Assembly: GCA_907164885.2 (NCBI GenBank)
Contig: OU015490.1
Span: 206,813,981-206,877,980, forward strand
DNA from: Dolomedes plantarius
Lineage: Eukaryota; Arthropoda; Arachnida; Araneae; Dolomedidae
Direction of reading: 5' to 3'
DNA: 64,000 bases
The position numbers and the translations under genes were made by a program. The notes under the pieces were generated by a model. It had not been told where the DNA came from. It saw only the letters and a list, made by a program, of their open reading frames with translations, and ran no database searches. Every line of letters begins with the position of its first letter. Positions within the stretch are counted from its first letter, which is position 1. This document shows, in pieces, positions 11,131-22,309 of the stretch.

Positions 11131-13690
11131 CACTAGAACCGCGGAGCGGGTCAATTTGACCCAAAACGATGTTTAATTTATCACCACGCGAAAAGTATCG
11201 ATTGGAAAAACAATTCCTTTCATGACTTTTAATATTTTAAGGTGAACAACAATTTAGCAAATTTAAAAATTCGTAACTTAAGTATTTTTCCGATTATTAA
11301 CACTTATACCTAGAACCGCGGAGCGGGTCAATTTGACCCGTAAGAAATGTTATTGAGCAAATAACGAAAAACAGATGCAATTTTTCTAACTGTAACTGTA
11401 AAATACTTCTACCCCACCCTAGAATTCCTTAAATGGACTGTACCAGAAGGGGGAATAGTGAAGGTTTTTCAGTGAAGGTCATTCATTATATTAGGTTTGA
11501 AACACGAACTACGTTCGAATGCAGTGAAAAATTACTGCGAATATTTAGAAGACTTTTTGAAGTTGTTTTTATTCTGTAATTAGTATATGTATAAAAACTA
11601 TATCACGACGCCGTAATCTTGCTGTTCAGGAAGCTTTAGAATATTTAAAACAATTATCTGAAAAGGATTCAGAATGTTCTGAAAAAGGTTCCTCGAGATT
11701 CGATATTGAGTAGTGAGGATGAATACCTGCCTGCTAATGAATAAAATTTGGATTCGGATGAAGAAAATTCAAGTGAAGGTGACTCTGGCAATGCTCTAAC
11801 AATCCTTGGTCCTTCTCATCACAATGCTGATGATAATTTATCTGATAAAAAATAAAAATCAAACATTCCAAGAAAAGATACACACACGCAAAGAAATTTG
11901 AAAAAGAAATCAACAATAACATTCAAAGTTGGAAATAATAAAGATGGCAAAGATGGGACAATTTGGAATGTCGCTCAATTAGGGACAAACGATAGAGGAA
12001 GAAAATCAAGTGTAATATTTTGAAAGAAGTTGGGGGCCCAACACCACATGCTAAACGCAAAGTTATCGACAATAGTCCTTCAAGTGCTTGGAGACTTTTT
12101 ATAGATGAATGGATATTGAAACACAAAGAAATGTACTGAAGATGAAGCTTACCGGTAGATTCATGAAAGAGAATGGAATATAACATTAGAAGAAATATAT
12201 GCTTTTATATCAATTTTATATGCACGGGTTATATATTGTGCAAAAGGACTTGGAACTGCATAGCTCGTAGTCAAAGGACTGGGGACCACCATTTTTTCAA
12301 AATACAATGTCAAGAGACCAATTTCATGAAATAATGAGATTTTTACGCTTTGACATAAAATCAACAAGATCAAAGCGTCTACAGACAGACAGATTTGCCC
12401 TTATTTCACATATCTGGAATCGTTTCATTGAAAATTGCAAGACTAACTATACACCAGGTCCTAATATAACTGTAGTTGAACAGTTATTTCCGACAAAAGC
12501 TAGGTGTAGGTTTACCCAATACATGCACAACAAACCAGATAAGTTTGGAATCAAGTTCTGGTCGGCTGCAGATGTTGACTCAAAATATCTGATAAATGGA
12601 TTCCCGTATCTTGGTAAGATAACCAATGTCCATCCAACGTTTCTCTTTCTGAACATGTAATGCTACGACTAATAAGTCCATATGAGAACAAAGGTAAAAA
12701 TGCCACTACGAACAACGTTTTCACAACACTGAAGACAACATTGCAGAGGCTAATGTTTATCAAAGTAAAAATTATAAAAACGTTTTGCTGCTAAATAGTC
12801 TCCATCCAACCGTAGAAATTGCAGATAACCCCCCCAAAAGAACTACCTGATACAATCGCTTTCTACAACGCAACTAAATACGGTGTGGACGTGATTGACC
12901 AAATGGTAAGGAAATATACAGTCAAGTCTGCTTCCCTTAGGTGGCCGGTGCAGGTTTTTTGCAATATTTTGGACCTTGCTGCAATCAATGCCTGGATTTT
13001 ATATAAAGCTGTAACTGGAAAATCTATTAGTAGACGGTAATTCATTCAAGACTTGGTTGAAGAATTGCGAGAAAAGTTTGTTCTCTTCCGACATAAAAAG
13101 GTGACAAAAAGAGCATGTGAAGCAACCAATGAAAACGACGGACAACCAAAAATTAAGCGTAAACGAGCCCGATGCCACATTTCGAAATGTGAAAATAAAA
13201 CTCTAGATATCTGTTTCAAAATGTAAAGCACCCATCTGTGGAAAATGTACAAAACTTATTAATCAGTTTTGTACAAAATGCATACAATAAATTAGATTTT
13301 ATATTCTGTAAAACTAAGTACTGATAAAATTTTTTTAACTGATAAAATTTTAAATTTAAATTTTTTGAAATTATGCCTAAACATATTAAAAAGAGATACT
13401 CTGTTTTCCATTGAAATTAGGAAATTTAAGTCATATTTTTAAAGAGACATGTTATTATACTCAAGGACATAAAATTTTAATAATACAATTTTGTAAAAAT
13501 TAAGTTAATTTCTCTTGATTTATATAAATTATTTAATGTTAATTCTGAGAAATATTGATTATTATTTAAAAAATAAAATGTTTGAGTTAAATAAATTAAG
13601 CGCTTCTGCATATTTTATAAGTTTACAATCTAGGGTCAAAATGACCCGCTCCGCGGTTCTAGGTATATCGAAAGTCCCGCGGTTCTAGTG
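11131..13690 (+). mobile_element. piggyBac-type transposon, decayed, TTAA target duplication
   Basis: The left end is TTAA (11127-11130) followed by CACTAGAACCGCGGAGCGGG. The right end is CCGCGGTTCTAGTG followed by TTAA (13691-13694). A second copy of the end motif (CTAGAACCGCGGAGCGGG) occurs inside each terminus, at about 11310 on the left and 13633-13662 on the right, in mirror orientation. The 2560-bp length and TTAA duplication are diagnostic of piggyBac. The transposase inside is broken. Confidence 0.93.
11594..13290 (+). pseudogene. piggyBac transposase (PGBD-like), multiply broken
   Basis: An acidic N-terminal region (SSRRRNLAVQEALEYLKQLS, then SSEDEY and NLDSDEENSSEGDS) is followed by a domain with SAWRLFID. 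The best-kept block (12307-12660) reads MSRDQFHEIMRFLRFD...FALISHIWNRFIENC...ITVVEQLFPTKARCRFTQYM...LINGFPYLGK. The usual first catalytic aspartate (ITVDEQL) is valine here. After 12620 sequence is missing or scrambled. The C-terminal part resumes at 12819 with GVDVIDQMVRKYTVKSASLR and ends in a cysteine-rich tail (CHISKCENKT...CGKC...CTKC) before the stop at 13290. Stops and frameshifts occur throughout. piggyBac transposases excise precisely at TTAA; this copy cannot. Confidence 0.9.
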
Positions 13691-13782
13691 TTAAATTACA
13701 TTACATAAAAACGTCAAAATGTAAAGTTTCTGATAAATCTGAGACAGTTGTGAGCTTACAAAAAAAGTTTTTATACTTATGC

Positions 13783-14300
13783 ACAGGTTGTAGCAGAATG
13801 GATTCCCACATTTGAAAGTGTAATAAAAATTGAAAGAAATAATTTAACCATCGAAACTTCATATTTTCGATATGTACGTATAATATAGTTTTTATCCCCA
13901 CAAGGGATTGAAAATAACATCAGTTAGGTGGCTCACGTTATTTGTGATGCGTTGACGAATTAGTTCTCTAAAGTCTTCCATCACTCTGCGGATCATCTCT
14001 GGGGGAATGGGGTCAACTTCCCTACGAATAGCGGACTCACGGACTCGTTTCACATTTTAACGTGTTTTAATGTTCCGTGTACAAACACTTGGCTTCCTTG
14101 GTAATGCAGACCCACTTATTTTCATGTTTGGCAGCTATCGTAGGATTCTGTTTGGATCCGGAACGCGTCTTGACGAAACGCGTCTTGAATGCCTTCTTTG
14201 TCGCGATTACAGAATCATAGTTTTTAAAAGAATGTCTTGTAGCGATGTGACTTTACTCTCCTCTAAACACCTGGCCGTTTCACGGAATCGACAGTCTATT
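13783..14300 (-). mobile_element. Short DUF4817-type Tc1/mariner deletion derivative, copy 1
   Basis: The left end (CAGGTTGTAGCAGAATGGA then CCCACATTTGAAAG) matches the ends of copies 2 (42659) and 3 (60906). The minus-strand coding relic joins an N-terminal DUF4817 segment directly to the transposase C-tail. The right end was not found, and sequence past about 14290 no longer resembles the other copies. Confidence 0.65.
13892..14290 (-). pseudogene. DUF4817 N-part fused to transposase C-tail (internal deletion), copy 1
   Basis: One minus frame reads VPDPNRILR*LPNMKISG, then SALPRKPSVCTRNIKTR, a stop, NVKRVRESAIRREVDPIPPE and MIRRVMEDFRELIRQ, ending VSHLTDVIFNPLWG and stop at 13892. The first half matches the end of the DUF4817 helix-turn-helix (usual form VPDRKTILRWV...SALKRKPPGRPR..RTPENV). 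The second half matches the extreme C-terminus of the same transposases (..IRREV..IP..M..RVM....HLTDVIF). The whole DDE catalytic core is absent. Copy 3 has the junction in the same register, so the fusion predates dispersal. Without catalysis this could at most bind DNA or partners. Confidence 0.7.
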
Positions 14301-15404
14301 GTGAGTGAACGGTACTTTGTCATTTGGCCGCTGCTTTGGAGATCAGCAATGGAATGTGTTTTCCGCATTTTCCCCTTGAGTTTAATGTTTTTTATTGAGC
14401 ATTTTGCTGTTTATGGCACGTGCGATCCGTATAAGGAGAGATCGTTAATGAAATGAATTAGCACCTCAAACCATTACTCTATTTGGGGACTAATAAGATG
14501 TTCAACAATAAAGCCTTCCAGGTCCCTCTCCTCTCTGTATTTCCGAACAATGGTACGGAAGTCATAAATAACGAGATTGACTGGAAAATCATCAGAAACA
14601 TGATTAGCTTTTATTCAGTGTCTTCGCCCTTGGCACCAACGAACTCGATGGAAAACAGTTCGTTGGTGCCAAGTGAACTACATGTCCTCGCTGAACAAAT
14701 CGGCTATGAACAGTGCTGACAGACATAGCTAATGTGTCACAGTTCTCCATTGTATGTCAAACATTATGGCTGGCTCTGTACTATTCTTTATCGTCATGTG
14801 TACCAACTGCCTTTTTTCCTTGTCTCATGTAATCATATCTGCCCCGGTAACCTCAAGATGGTGCAAAAACTTTTCTAGTGGACATAGTCGCCAAGTGCGC
14901 ATAATTGTTCTCGCGTTTCGCCCAACGCATGGAACTATATCTTGATACCACAAACCCCATTCTCTGAATAATTATTCCCCTCTCTAACTTTTACAACTGT
15001 TCATTATATTGTCTCTACTCGCAGAAGCATATTTACTTAGAAGCAGAACAATAACAGTCGAATTTTCTAACACAATTCTAGGTTTTTTTAAATTTTTTTG
15101 CGGGGCGGAGAGAGGCTTCTTTATAGTATTGAACATGTACTATATTTGCATTCTCTTCTTAAAACTTACATTTTCCTAGTTGATTGAATTTCAAAGATAT
15201 GCATCGTGAATGCATATATAAAGAAAGCAATATAAGGAAGATTTATTGAAATTACATTGATTTTAAGGTAGATTTGTGTACAATCGTTTGAATCATGGAT
15301 CTGAAAAAAAAGAAAATATTTACTTTTTGTTTCTTTCAGATGTGTAGGACAGTAATATTTCATAAGTTAATCTGATCTTCGAATAAACTTTAACACCCTC
15401 ATTC
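14300..15404. other. Unclassified sequence with a perfect hairpin
   Basis: 14300-14950 is less AT-rich than its surroundings and looks like old mobile-element sequence, but no family was recognised on either strand. 14950-15404 is plain AT-rich DNA. Confidence 0.35.
14629..14673. repeat. Perfect inverted repeat (17-bp arms, 11-bp loop)
   Basis: CTTGGCACCAACGAACT at 14629-14645 is exactly complementary to AGTTCGTTGGTGCCAAG at 14657-14673, with the loop CGATGGAAAAC. Confidence 0.9.
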
Positions 15405-16258
15405 AATTACACCCAAGGCATGGAAACTGTACAAACAATATACAAAAAAGGCAAATTTTAATAAATCTGAGAAATTTATTTAGATTTTATGGAGTCTTTA
15501 GAACGCCTGTCTGGGAAAAACAGGGCCCCGTGTACTATTCCTCACCGAATCACTAATATTTTTTTTACAATATTGCCCTAGGCATGAAAATTGCACAAAC
15601 AATATACACAAAGGTAAATTTTAATACATCTGAGAAATTTATTCAGATTTCTTGGAGTCTGTAGAACGCCTGTTTGGGAAGTAGAGGGGCAGGTGAACTA
15701 TTGCTCACCGAGTCAGCAATATTTTCTGCTTTACAATATTATCATAGGCATGAAAATTGTACAAACAATATACAAAAAGGCAAATTTTAATACATCAGAG
15801 AAATTTATTCAAATTTCTTGGAGTCTGTAGAACGCCTGTTTGGGAAAGTAGAGGGGCCCGTGTACGATTCCACACCGGTATTCCTCTGTAATATTTTATG
15901 TTTTATAATATTACCCTAGGCAGGAAAGTTGTACAAACAATATACAAAAAGGCCAATTTTAATAAATCTGAGAATTTATTCAGATTTCTTGGAGTCTTTA
16001 GAACGCCTGCCTGGAAAGTAGAGGGGCCCCGTGTACGATTCCTCACCGGTATTCCTCAGTAATATTTTCTGTTTTATAATATTACCCTAGCATGACAATT
16101 GTACAAACCACATACAAAAAGGCAAATTATAATAAATCTGAGAAATTTACTCAGATTTCTTCGAGTCTTATCCTGTCTGGAACGCCTGTCTGGAAAGTAG
16201 AGAGGCCCATGTACTATTACTCACCGAGTCAGTAATATTTTCAGGATTTACAATATTT
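15405..16258. repeat. Tandem array, five units of ~164-172 bp
   Basis: Units begin with GGCATGAAAATTGTACAAAC-like sequence at about 15417, 15581, 15747, 15919 and 16090. All carry GAGAAATTTATTCAGATTTC, TTGGAGTCTGTAGAACGCC and GTAGAGGGGCCC. Mild divergence between units and no reading frame indicate a non-coding minisatellite. Confidence 0.9.
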
Positions 16259-16529
16259 GAAAACAACTATTGCAAATTTCATAATAATACTACCACTTAT
16301 CACTATACAATTATATTCACGTTTCCCAGTGTATATTTTTACAGGAAACCATCTTTGTCAAAGTCACAAACCGTAGGCTTTCCTAATTTATCTCAAAATG
16401 TTTTTCACATTTTTTACATGGCAGAAACTATTTTTGTATCAAAACAGGCACGCATCATTTATATAACAACTAAGATATATTTCCTGATTAGTTAGCTAAA
16501 ATCACTCCCAAAGATTCTTGAACTATAAT

Positions 16530-16745
16530 CGGATTCCGGTAGTAGAAAAGCAATTACTAACAGACGCCTGCTAACAGAACATTTCCTCTTATGAACCAAA
16601 CAAAAGCTAGGAGTATTAAACTGGAATCCATCATTGAAAGCAACAGTAATTATTTCAAGGTCAGTAACTAACTAAAGTTTCGGCGTTCAGAGGAGAAATT
16701 TAGTCTCGAAATTCACTGAATGCTGCTTTAAGTAAAATGATAAAA
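16530..16745 (+). repeat. Dispersed ~190-bp repeat, diverged copy 2
   Basis: GATTCCGGTAGTAGAAAAGC then AATTACTAACAG...AGTAATTATTTC...AAAGTTTCGGCGTTCAGAG follows the same motif order as 20405-20600 (GTTAGCAGAAAAGTAATTAC ... AGTTTCGGCTTCATAG). Confidence 0.5.
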
Positions 16746-18430
16746 TCTTTTCCATCACGAAATAAGAACATTTTGTTTTCGTTATGAAAGTAGTTTCCAC
16801 TCTCTAACTTGTTTCAGTTATTAATGCATGCTGGGAGATAATCAATTTCGGGAGATAGTTTCGTAATAGATTTTTCAGAGAAAATAAGCCTGTCTTATAA
16901 TAGAAAGAGTACAAAAATAGAATAAATTTAAAAGGCAGAACGTTTATAAATATTTTACACATATAATGGATGTATTTATTATTTAGAAATATTTTCTGTT
17001 TTACTTGAAAAAAATTTTTATAGAAAAGGAACTTAAATATTAATGAAAAAATCCTGCTTATATTTTTAGGTGAAAGTAAAGGAATTTTGGGGCAGAAGAA
17101 TAATTTATTTTATCCTTTATGAATTCATCCATTCTTAATCTCTTAATGCTAATGTAATAATTAATTGTTTTTTGCATTTGCTTGAACACTTCCTGCTGAA
17201 CTCACATTCTTTGATTCATCGTATTTAAGTAAATAGCAAAATTTTTGTGAGTTAAAGATTTAAGAAGCCAAGAGCAGTATTTAATTTTTATATTACTCAG
17301 TAAATCTTCTTCCTTTAATACACTCAATTAAACGTGGATCAGATCTAATCAGAGATTTTATCAACATTAAATGAAATGACCATGATCTGACCTCCAATAT
17401 ATTTCATCATTAAAACATATACTGTTGGTTTACTTTCTTATTTAGTTGACAGGAACTGTTTAACTGTTTACAATTGAAACGTTCACTGCAAAACAAGTAC
17501 AGTGATATTTTATAACCTTATAGAAAATAATATGAAAACTATTCCACACTAATATCACTCTTTGCTGTGATAACTGAAATTTAAAACGCCAGTGTCACAG
17601 AACAATATGGCAGGAAAAACAAGTATAATACCAATAAGGTTACCATGAAAATTAACATATTTTAGTACATACTTCTTGCATCAATGATGATGTCTCTAGA
17701 ATTTTGAGACGCATACTTTAGATGCTTTTTAACCCAGCGAGAAGAAATTTGTGCTTATGAAGAAGGGTACATTGTAAAATCGAAATTCTGTTTTTGGTTA
17801 ATTACAAAAATGGAAGTATATCTAGAATGGTACGAAAGCATATTTAAGATAGAAAGTGGGATAGCCAAAACAGGTAATTCTCTACCCAGAAACATGTCTC
17901 CCTGAAACAGGTAGCGTTCTGATGTCAAGCAGCATTTCACTTTTGCAGTGTGGACTCCGTAGGTTCAAGCAATATCACAGTGTATACGCTATCGGGAGTT
18001 TCTGGTCTTATATCTTCGTGCCGAAGGAACAGCTGTGATTATTCTAATTATAGTTTCACTTAAAAATCTGTAATATTTTACGTCATGACCTCATTTTAAA
18101 AACCATTCTACAACTTTTAGCCAGAATATTATCCAACTTCTGGGGTGTTTTAGAGATAAAACACTCAATTTATCTCTAAAAATGAGTGTTTCAAATGAAA
18201 TGAATGTGTTATTGGTAATTTACTAGTAAATCAGGTTTAAAAAAGATGTTAATTTTATTAACATATTTTGGTATAGAATTTTTCTCTCACTTCTATTAAA
18301 AGATAGATCCATATTTTAAATACTTTTAACATTGAAAAAATATTTCTTATATTACTGTTTTTTAAATAAAGAAGAATTTCATGCTGAAAGCTTTTAGACC
18401 TACCTTTAAACTAAATACAATGAACATATG
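16746..18430. other. Intergenic, nothing recognised
   Basis: AT-rich. At 18149-18191 two overlapping inverted repeats (TTTAGAGATAA/TTATCTCTAAA and AAACACTCA/TGAGTGTTT) could form alternative hairpins. Confidence 0.4.
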
Positions 18431-18830
18431 TAGCCAAATTATAAACTCTTGTCTGAAATTCTGGAGGGGAAATAGTGATTTATGGGACAGAGCGCTCTGC
18501 AACGATCCCTCGATCGAACGGTTTTTCCACAGATCATCAAAGAGACACAATGACCTTGGGGGGGTTTAAATGGGGGAATGTCTGGAAGACAGTCTAGTGT
18601 TCCTTCACACATCGTTTGGGGGGAGGAGCGTGACTAATCGACCCCCAAATGTGTCATGAGGAGTCGGGGGTGTATGTCTGCATGTGCGTGATAGCGCCTT
18701 AACTGGTTTTCATGCTCCTCTCACAATTTATCAATGCCAGGTAGTTTAAACACTGTTAGCGAACACGATTTCACACGATTTGTTCGCTAGGTGTTAATGT
18801 GTTCGGCTGTCTATGCCCTCTTTATACGTT
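18431..18830. other. GC-richer island of unknown nature
   Basis: It is much less AT-rich than its neighbours, with G runs (GGGGGGG near 18559, GGGGGGAGG near 18619), the palindrome CAGAGCGCTCTG near 18488 and a GCGAACACGATTTCACACGA / TTGTTCGC hairpin-like stretch near 18758-18788. No open frame of note. It may be regulatory or an unrecognised old insertion. Confidence 0.35.
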
Positions 18831-19039
18831 TTACTATGTGTTGAATTATTTACATTATTTGTATCTATTTTAACTTCTTATATTGCTTCTTTGTTACATA
18901 TTTACACAATAGATTTTCATTATTATGCACACAGTATTGATTTTAGGTATGGCATATCACATCCATAATGAGGCGAGATGCCACCCTAAGAACATTCGCT
19001 CTGACTTTTTTAATGTAACAACATATTGAGTCAATTCAG

Positions 19040-19240
19040 GTTGCCGAGGAAGTACACATTCAAAACCGGGGTAGTCAGAGATCAGTGGTTTGTGCAGAAT
19101 TTAAATATGGCTATTGAAAAAGTGAAGATGTGGCGAAATATCACAGAATGTGACGACAGGAACTCATACGATTGCTATCAGTACATTGACCAGAACGACA
19201 GCAGTCTGATTATCTTGCAAAATCTCTCCTGGAACCCAAG
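19040..19240 (+). CDS. Candidate internal exon of an unidentified host gene
   Basis: A 201-bp stretch is bounded by a splice-acceptor-like AATTCAG (ending 19039) and a donor-like CCAAG|GTAATA (19241). It is open in one frame with phase preserved (one leading base, two trailing bases, 66 whole codons between), so it would be a symmetrical exon. The peptide reads LPRKYTFKTGVVRDQWFVQN, then LNMAIEKVKMWRNITECDD and YDCYQYIDQNDSSLIILQN. Composition is clearly less AT-rich than the flanks and it is not repeated in the window. The FKT....RDQWFVQNLNMAIEKV part resembles the last strand and helix of a PH domain as in RhoGEFs, but this is only a resemblance. It could share a gene with 4887-5061. No transposon family matches it. 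Confidence 0.4.
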
Positions 19241-19802
19241 GTAATACATTCACACGTAGAAACACCCACAGAAATTCTTCAAGAAGATAAACCGATTCCA
19301 AGACTGTCATGTTTAACCGTAAAACGCAAGCAATTTGCATGCTTTATAACATAACCTAAATCCTGGTAAAAAAAATCCTGAAATTTTTTTGTTAAAAAGA
19401 GCAGCCAAAAAATATGTAGGACACTAATTTAGCTTCATAATCATCTCACCAAAGTGGACCTAGCCCCATTGAAGATGATAGCGATGTGTGCGTGGAATGT
19501 TGGGAATATTATTTCTAACAACGAATAAAACGGACTGGATCAAGCGTTTATCCTTTCTAATATGGCTTCATGAGTCGTGCACGATGTACTTCCCACATTG
19601 TAAAAATTGTGGAGAGACACATTACGACAAAAGTACCAAAAGAAAACTAAATAATGCCCATGGGATCTCTCCCACAAGGTGTGGGATAGGCGCTACTTTC
19701 CCAAACTTTGCTATTTTATTTTTTGTTGTTTTAATAAAACTATGAGGAATATTAATTGTGTTTCTTTTCAATAGTTTAGTAGTGTATTTTTGAAATAAAA
19801 AA

Positions 19803-19860
19803 TCCAATATATTTGTATTGCATTATATCATTAATGATATAATTCAATACAATATATCGG
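19803..19860. repeat. Imperfect ~57-bp palindrome
   Basis: CCAATATATTTGTATTGCAT... mirrors ...ATTCAATACAATATATCGG around a TAAT centre, with about 28-bp arms and a few mismatches. Confidence 0.8.
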
Positions 19861-19867
19861 CGTTATT

Positions 19868-19924
19868 TAATAATAATAATTATTAATTTTAATAATAATA
19901 ATAATTATTATTATTATTATTATT
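19868..19924. repeat. (AAT)n/(ATT)n microsatellite
   Basis: AATAATAAT tracts turn into ATTATTATT tracts, so the repeat is itself partly palindromic. Confidence 0.85.
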
Positions 19925-20404
19925 GACTCTGTTACAAAAAGGGGGCATCTATTCGCCATTTACCATATACATATTTCGAATTTTGATTGTAGCAACCGTT
20001 AATATATTTAAAATACTTTACCATAAGAATATACTGTTGCGCTGTGAAAAAAAACTTAACACTCATTCAACACTCATTGAAACACTCATGAAGCAATGCA
20101 CTGACATATAATTTCCTTTCAGATAAGACGCTATATAAATCCTAAGGATATACAGTAATATTAAATTACATAAATACATAATCCCTTGAATGAAGTATAG
20201 CTTAATATATTCTGAATTTTTTTTAACTATTTTTATTGATGATCTACAATATTCATTATAATTTCATAGCATTTATCGCCCTTAAAGTACTATTAAAGAA
20301 TAATAAGAAGAGTGATTTTCTTCAAATACAAGGTGTCCTTCTAACAGTGACTTCTGCTGGTTTTTAGAAACATATGTTCATGAGCGGCTTTGATATATTG
20401 ACAG

Positions 20405-20600
20405 AAATAGTCAGATTTGGTTAGCAGAAAAGTAATTACTTACCTTTGATCATGGAAACATTTTCCAATAATGAACTAAATTAAATTTATGAGTATCCAC
20501 GGAACAGACAAATAGGCACTCCTAGGTTAGTAATTACTCGAAGTTTCGGCTTCATAGTGGTGTTTTAGCTTAATGTCACTGAATACTTTAACTTTGAATG
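20405..20600 (+). repeat. Dispersed ~190-bp repeat, copy 3
   Basis: It matches 7590-7775 (GTAATTACTTACC...GATCA...AATGAACTAAAT...AATAGGCAC...AGTAATTACT) and 16530-16745. Confidence 0.6.
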
Positions 20601-20784
20601 ATGAAGCTTTTGAGTCTTGGTGTTTGCTGTATTTTTCTTTCACACCCATTTGTAAGATCGAATGTTAATTTTACTTATTATTAATATATTTACTTAGTTA
20701 TGCTTTAGCTCAATTAATAAGTCAAAGGACTAAAAGTTAAGAGTTATTTCATAGTTTAAGACATATTTCATCTTCAAAATGCGG

Positions 20785-20860
20785 AATAAAATTTAACCAT
20801 CGACTAAAGATTAATATCTGACTGATGATCAGTTAGCGTATCACTTTTATCAATATGGAC
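20785..20860 (+). repeat. Single unit related to the 32925-33850 array
   Basis: AAAATTTAACCATCGACTAA followed by CTGATGATCAGTTAGCGTAT and CACTTTTATCAATA matches the core of the tandem units at 33-34 kb. Confidence 0.55.
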
Positions 20861-20976
20861 TGAAAAAAAAAATTCATGTAGTCTCATCTAGCAAAACTAC
20901 CGCGGGTTATTAACGTAGGATTATTTATCCTTATTTACCGCTTTTGTATGTATATATCTATCTATATATCTATCTA

Positions 20977-22205
20977 CACTCAAGAGCCAAAACATTATGA
21001 CCCTCCTGTCAATAACGAGTTGGCCCACCTTTGGCGCGCAACACAGCTTCAACCCGCCTTGACATGGATGCCACAAGTCCTTGGTAGATGGCCGGAGACA
21101 GATTGTACCAGATGTTTAAGCAACGGTCACGCAAATCCGAGATATGCTAATTGGTGGTCTTTGAACTCTGAGCTGCCGTCCCATGACATCCCAAATGTGT
21201 TCTATCGGATTGAGATCCGGTGAGTTAGGCGGCGCAGGACATTAACTGGAATTCAGCATCATGTTCCTGGAACCACTCCAACATAATTTCTGCCTTATGA
21301 CACGGGGCGTTGTCCTGTTGGAACATTCCATTTCCAGCTGGAAAAACAGAGGCCATGTAATTGTGCAACTGGTCCGCAAATGATGTTCAGATACCCTGTA
21401 GCATTCATGGTCTGCCTCTACCACAACCACCGGGTCCCAGAGACGCCCAAGAGAACGTCCCCGAAAGCATAATACCGCCACCACCGGCCTGTGTATGACC
21501 TACTGTACATTGAGGGAGCGACAGAACGCCTGTGAAGGACGGCGTATCCTGACACGGCCATCGGCGTGATGAATGACAAACCGTGATTCATCTGACCAGG
21601 CAAACTCTCTCCCACTGATCCATGGACCAGTCGCGATGTTCCTGGGCCCAGCGCAGGCGCAGTTGGCGATGACGCGTTGATCAGCAAAGGCACACGAGTG
21701 GGACGTTTGCTGCGTAGCCCATATCCAACAGTGTCCGCTGAACAGTGTGCTGCGATACTATTCTACTTGGCCCTGCATTGTATTGGGCTGTCAGCTGAGC
21801 CACTGTCCTGGCTCCTGTTTTGCTTCACCATGCGATACAGTCTCCGACGACCTTTTTCTTTGATAGCGTGTGGACGTCCAACAACCATATCGTCTACTGC
21901 TAGTTTCACCGTAATTCATCCACTTTGCATAGTACTAACAAACTGTAGGTCGCGAACAACCCACGAGTCGTGCAGTTTCGGAAATGTGTGTTCCGAGCCT
22001 TCGAGCCATTAGAATCTGCCCTCTATCAAAGTCGCTTAGATTCCGCAGCCTTTCCCATTACACACAGAAGTAAGTTAAAGAATGATTCTTCAGACTCTCC
22101 AGCAGCAGTTAAATATAACTTCCACCTGATCACGTGCCTTCCACGTCATCCAGGTGAATTCATTGCAAAATGTAGGGGTGGTCATAATGTTTTGGCTCTT
22201 GAGTG
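20977..22205 (-). mobile_element. Tc1-like transposon with both TIRs
   Basis: The left end CACTCAAGAGCCAAAACATT and the right end (revcomp) are identical over about 26 bp, to ...ATGACC. TA flanks both ends (20975-20976, 22206-22207). The length is 1229 bp and the right flank is a TA microsatellite. The minus strand carries a decayed transposase almost filling the element. Confidence 0.9.
20980..22058 (-). pseudogene. Tc1-like transposase, multiply frameshifted
   Basis: Read from the ATG at 22058 the minus strand shows MGKAAESKRL, then DRGQILMARRLG-like HTH sequence, KEKGRRRLYRMVKQNRSQ, LRSKRPTRVPLL, the first catalytic FAWSDESRFVIHHADGRV, then VVVVE.TMNATGYLNII, DNAPCHKAEIMLEWFQEHDA with the second aspartate, and PNSPDLNPIEHIWDVMGRQL with the third acid. 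It closes with VGQLVIDRRVIMFWLLSV, which runs through the left TIR. Several frameshifts and stops separate these blocks, so no protein is made. All three catalytic residues are still readable, implying moderate age. Confidence 0.88.
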
Positions 22206-22223
22206 TATATATCTATATATTTG

Positions 22224-22281
<58 letters not shown>

Positions 22282-22307
22282 ATATATATTATATATATAT
22301 ATATATA
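22206..22307. repeat. (TA)n microsatellite, interrupted
   Basis: TA repeats with a few interruptions between the Tc1-like element and the next repeat block. Confidence 0.95.
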
Positions 22308-22309
22308 CT

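Larger units (their letters stand above)
19241..20404. other. Intergenic or intronic, nothing coding recognised
   Basis: AT-rich sequence apart from the palindrome and trinucleotide repeat listed separately. The stretch 19440-19720 has a short open frame with CKNCGETHYDKSTKRK, which I cannot assign. Confidence 0.35.

Noticed and set aside
15405..16258. CRISPR-like regular array
   Set aside because: Units are 165-172 bp and similar throughout, with no short repeat plus unique spacer pattern; this is a eukaryotic minisatellite.
18149..18191. Alternative hairpins resembling a bacterial attenuator
   Set aside because: The genome is eukaryotic and no gene adjoins; short AT-rich arms are likely chance.
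19488..19745. 85-codon frame with CKNCGETHYDK
   Set aside because: No family recognised, poor splice context and AT-rich end; probably chance.
21242..22012. Several 80-111-codon frames on both strands
   Set aside because: They are shadows or frameshift pieces of the Tc1-like transposase relic on the minus strand.
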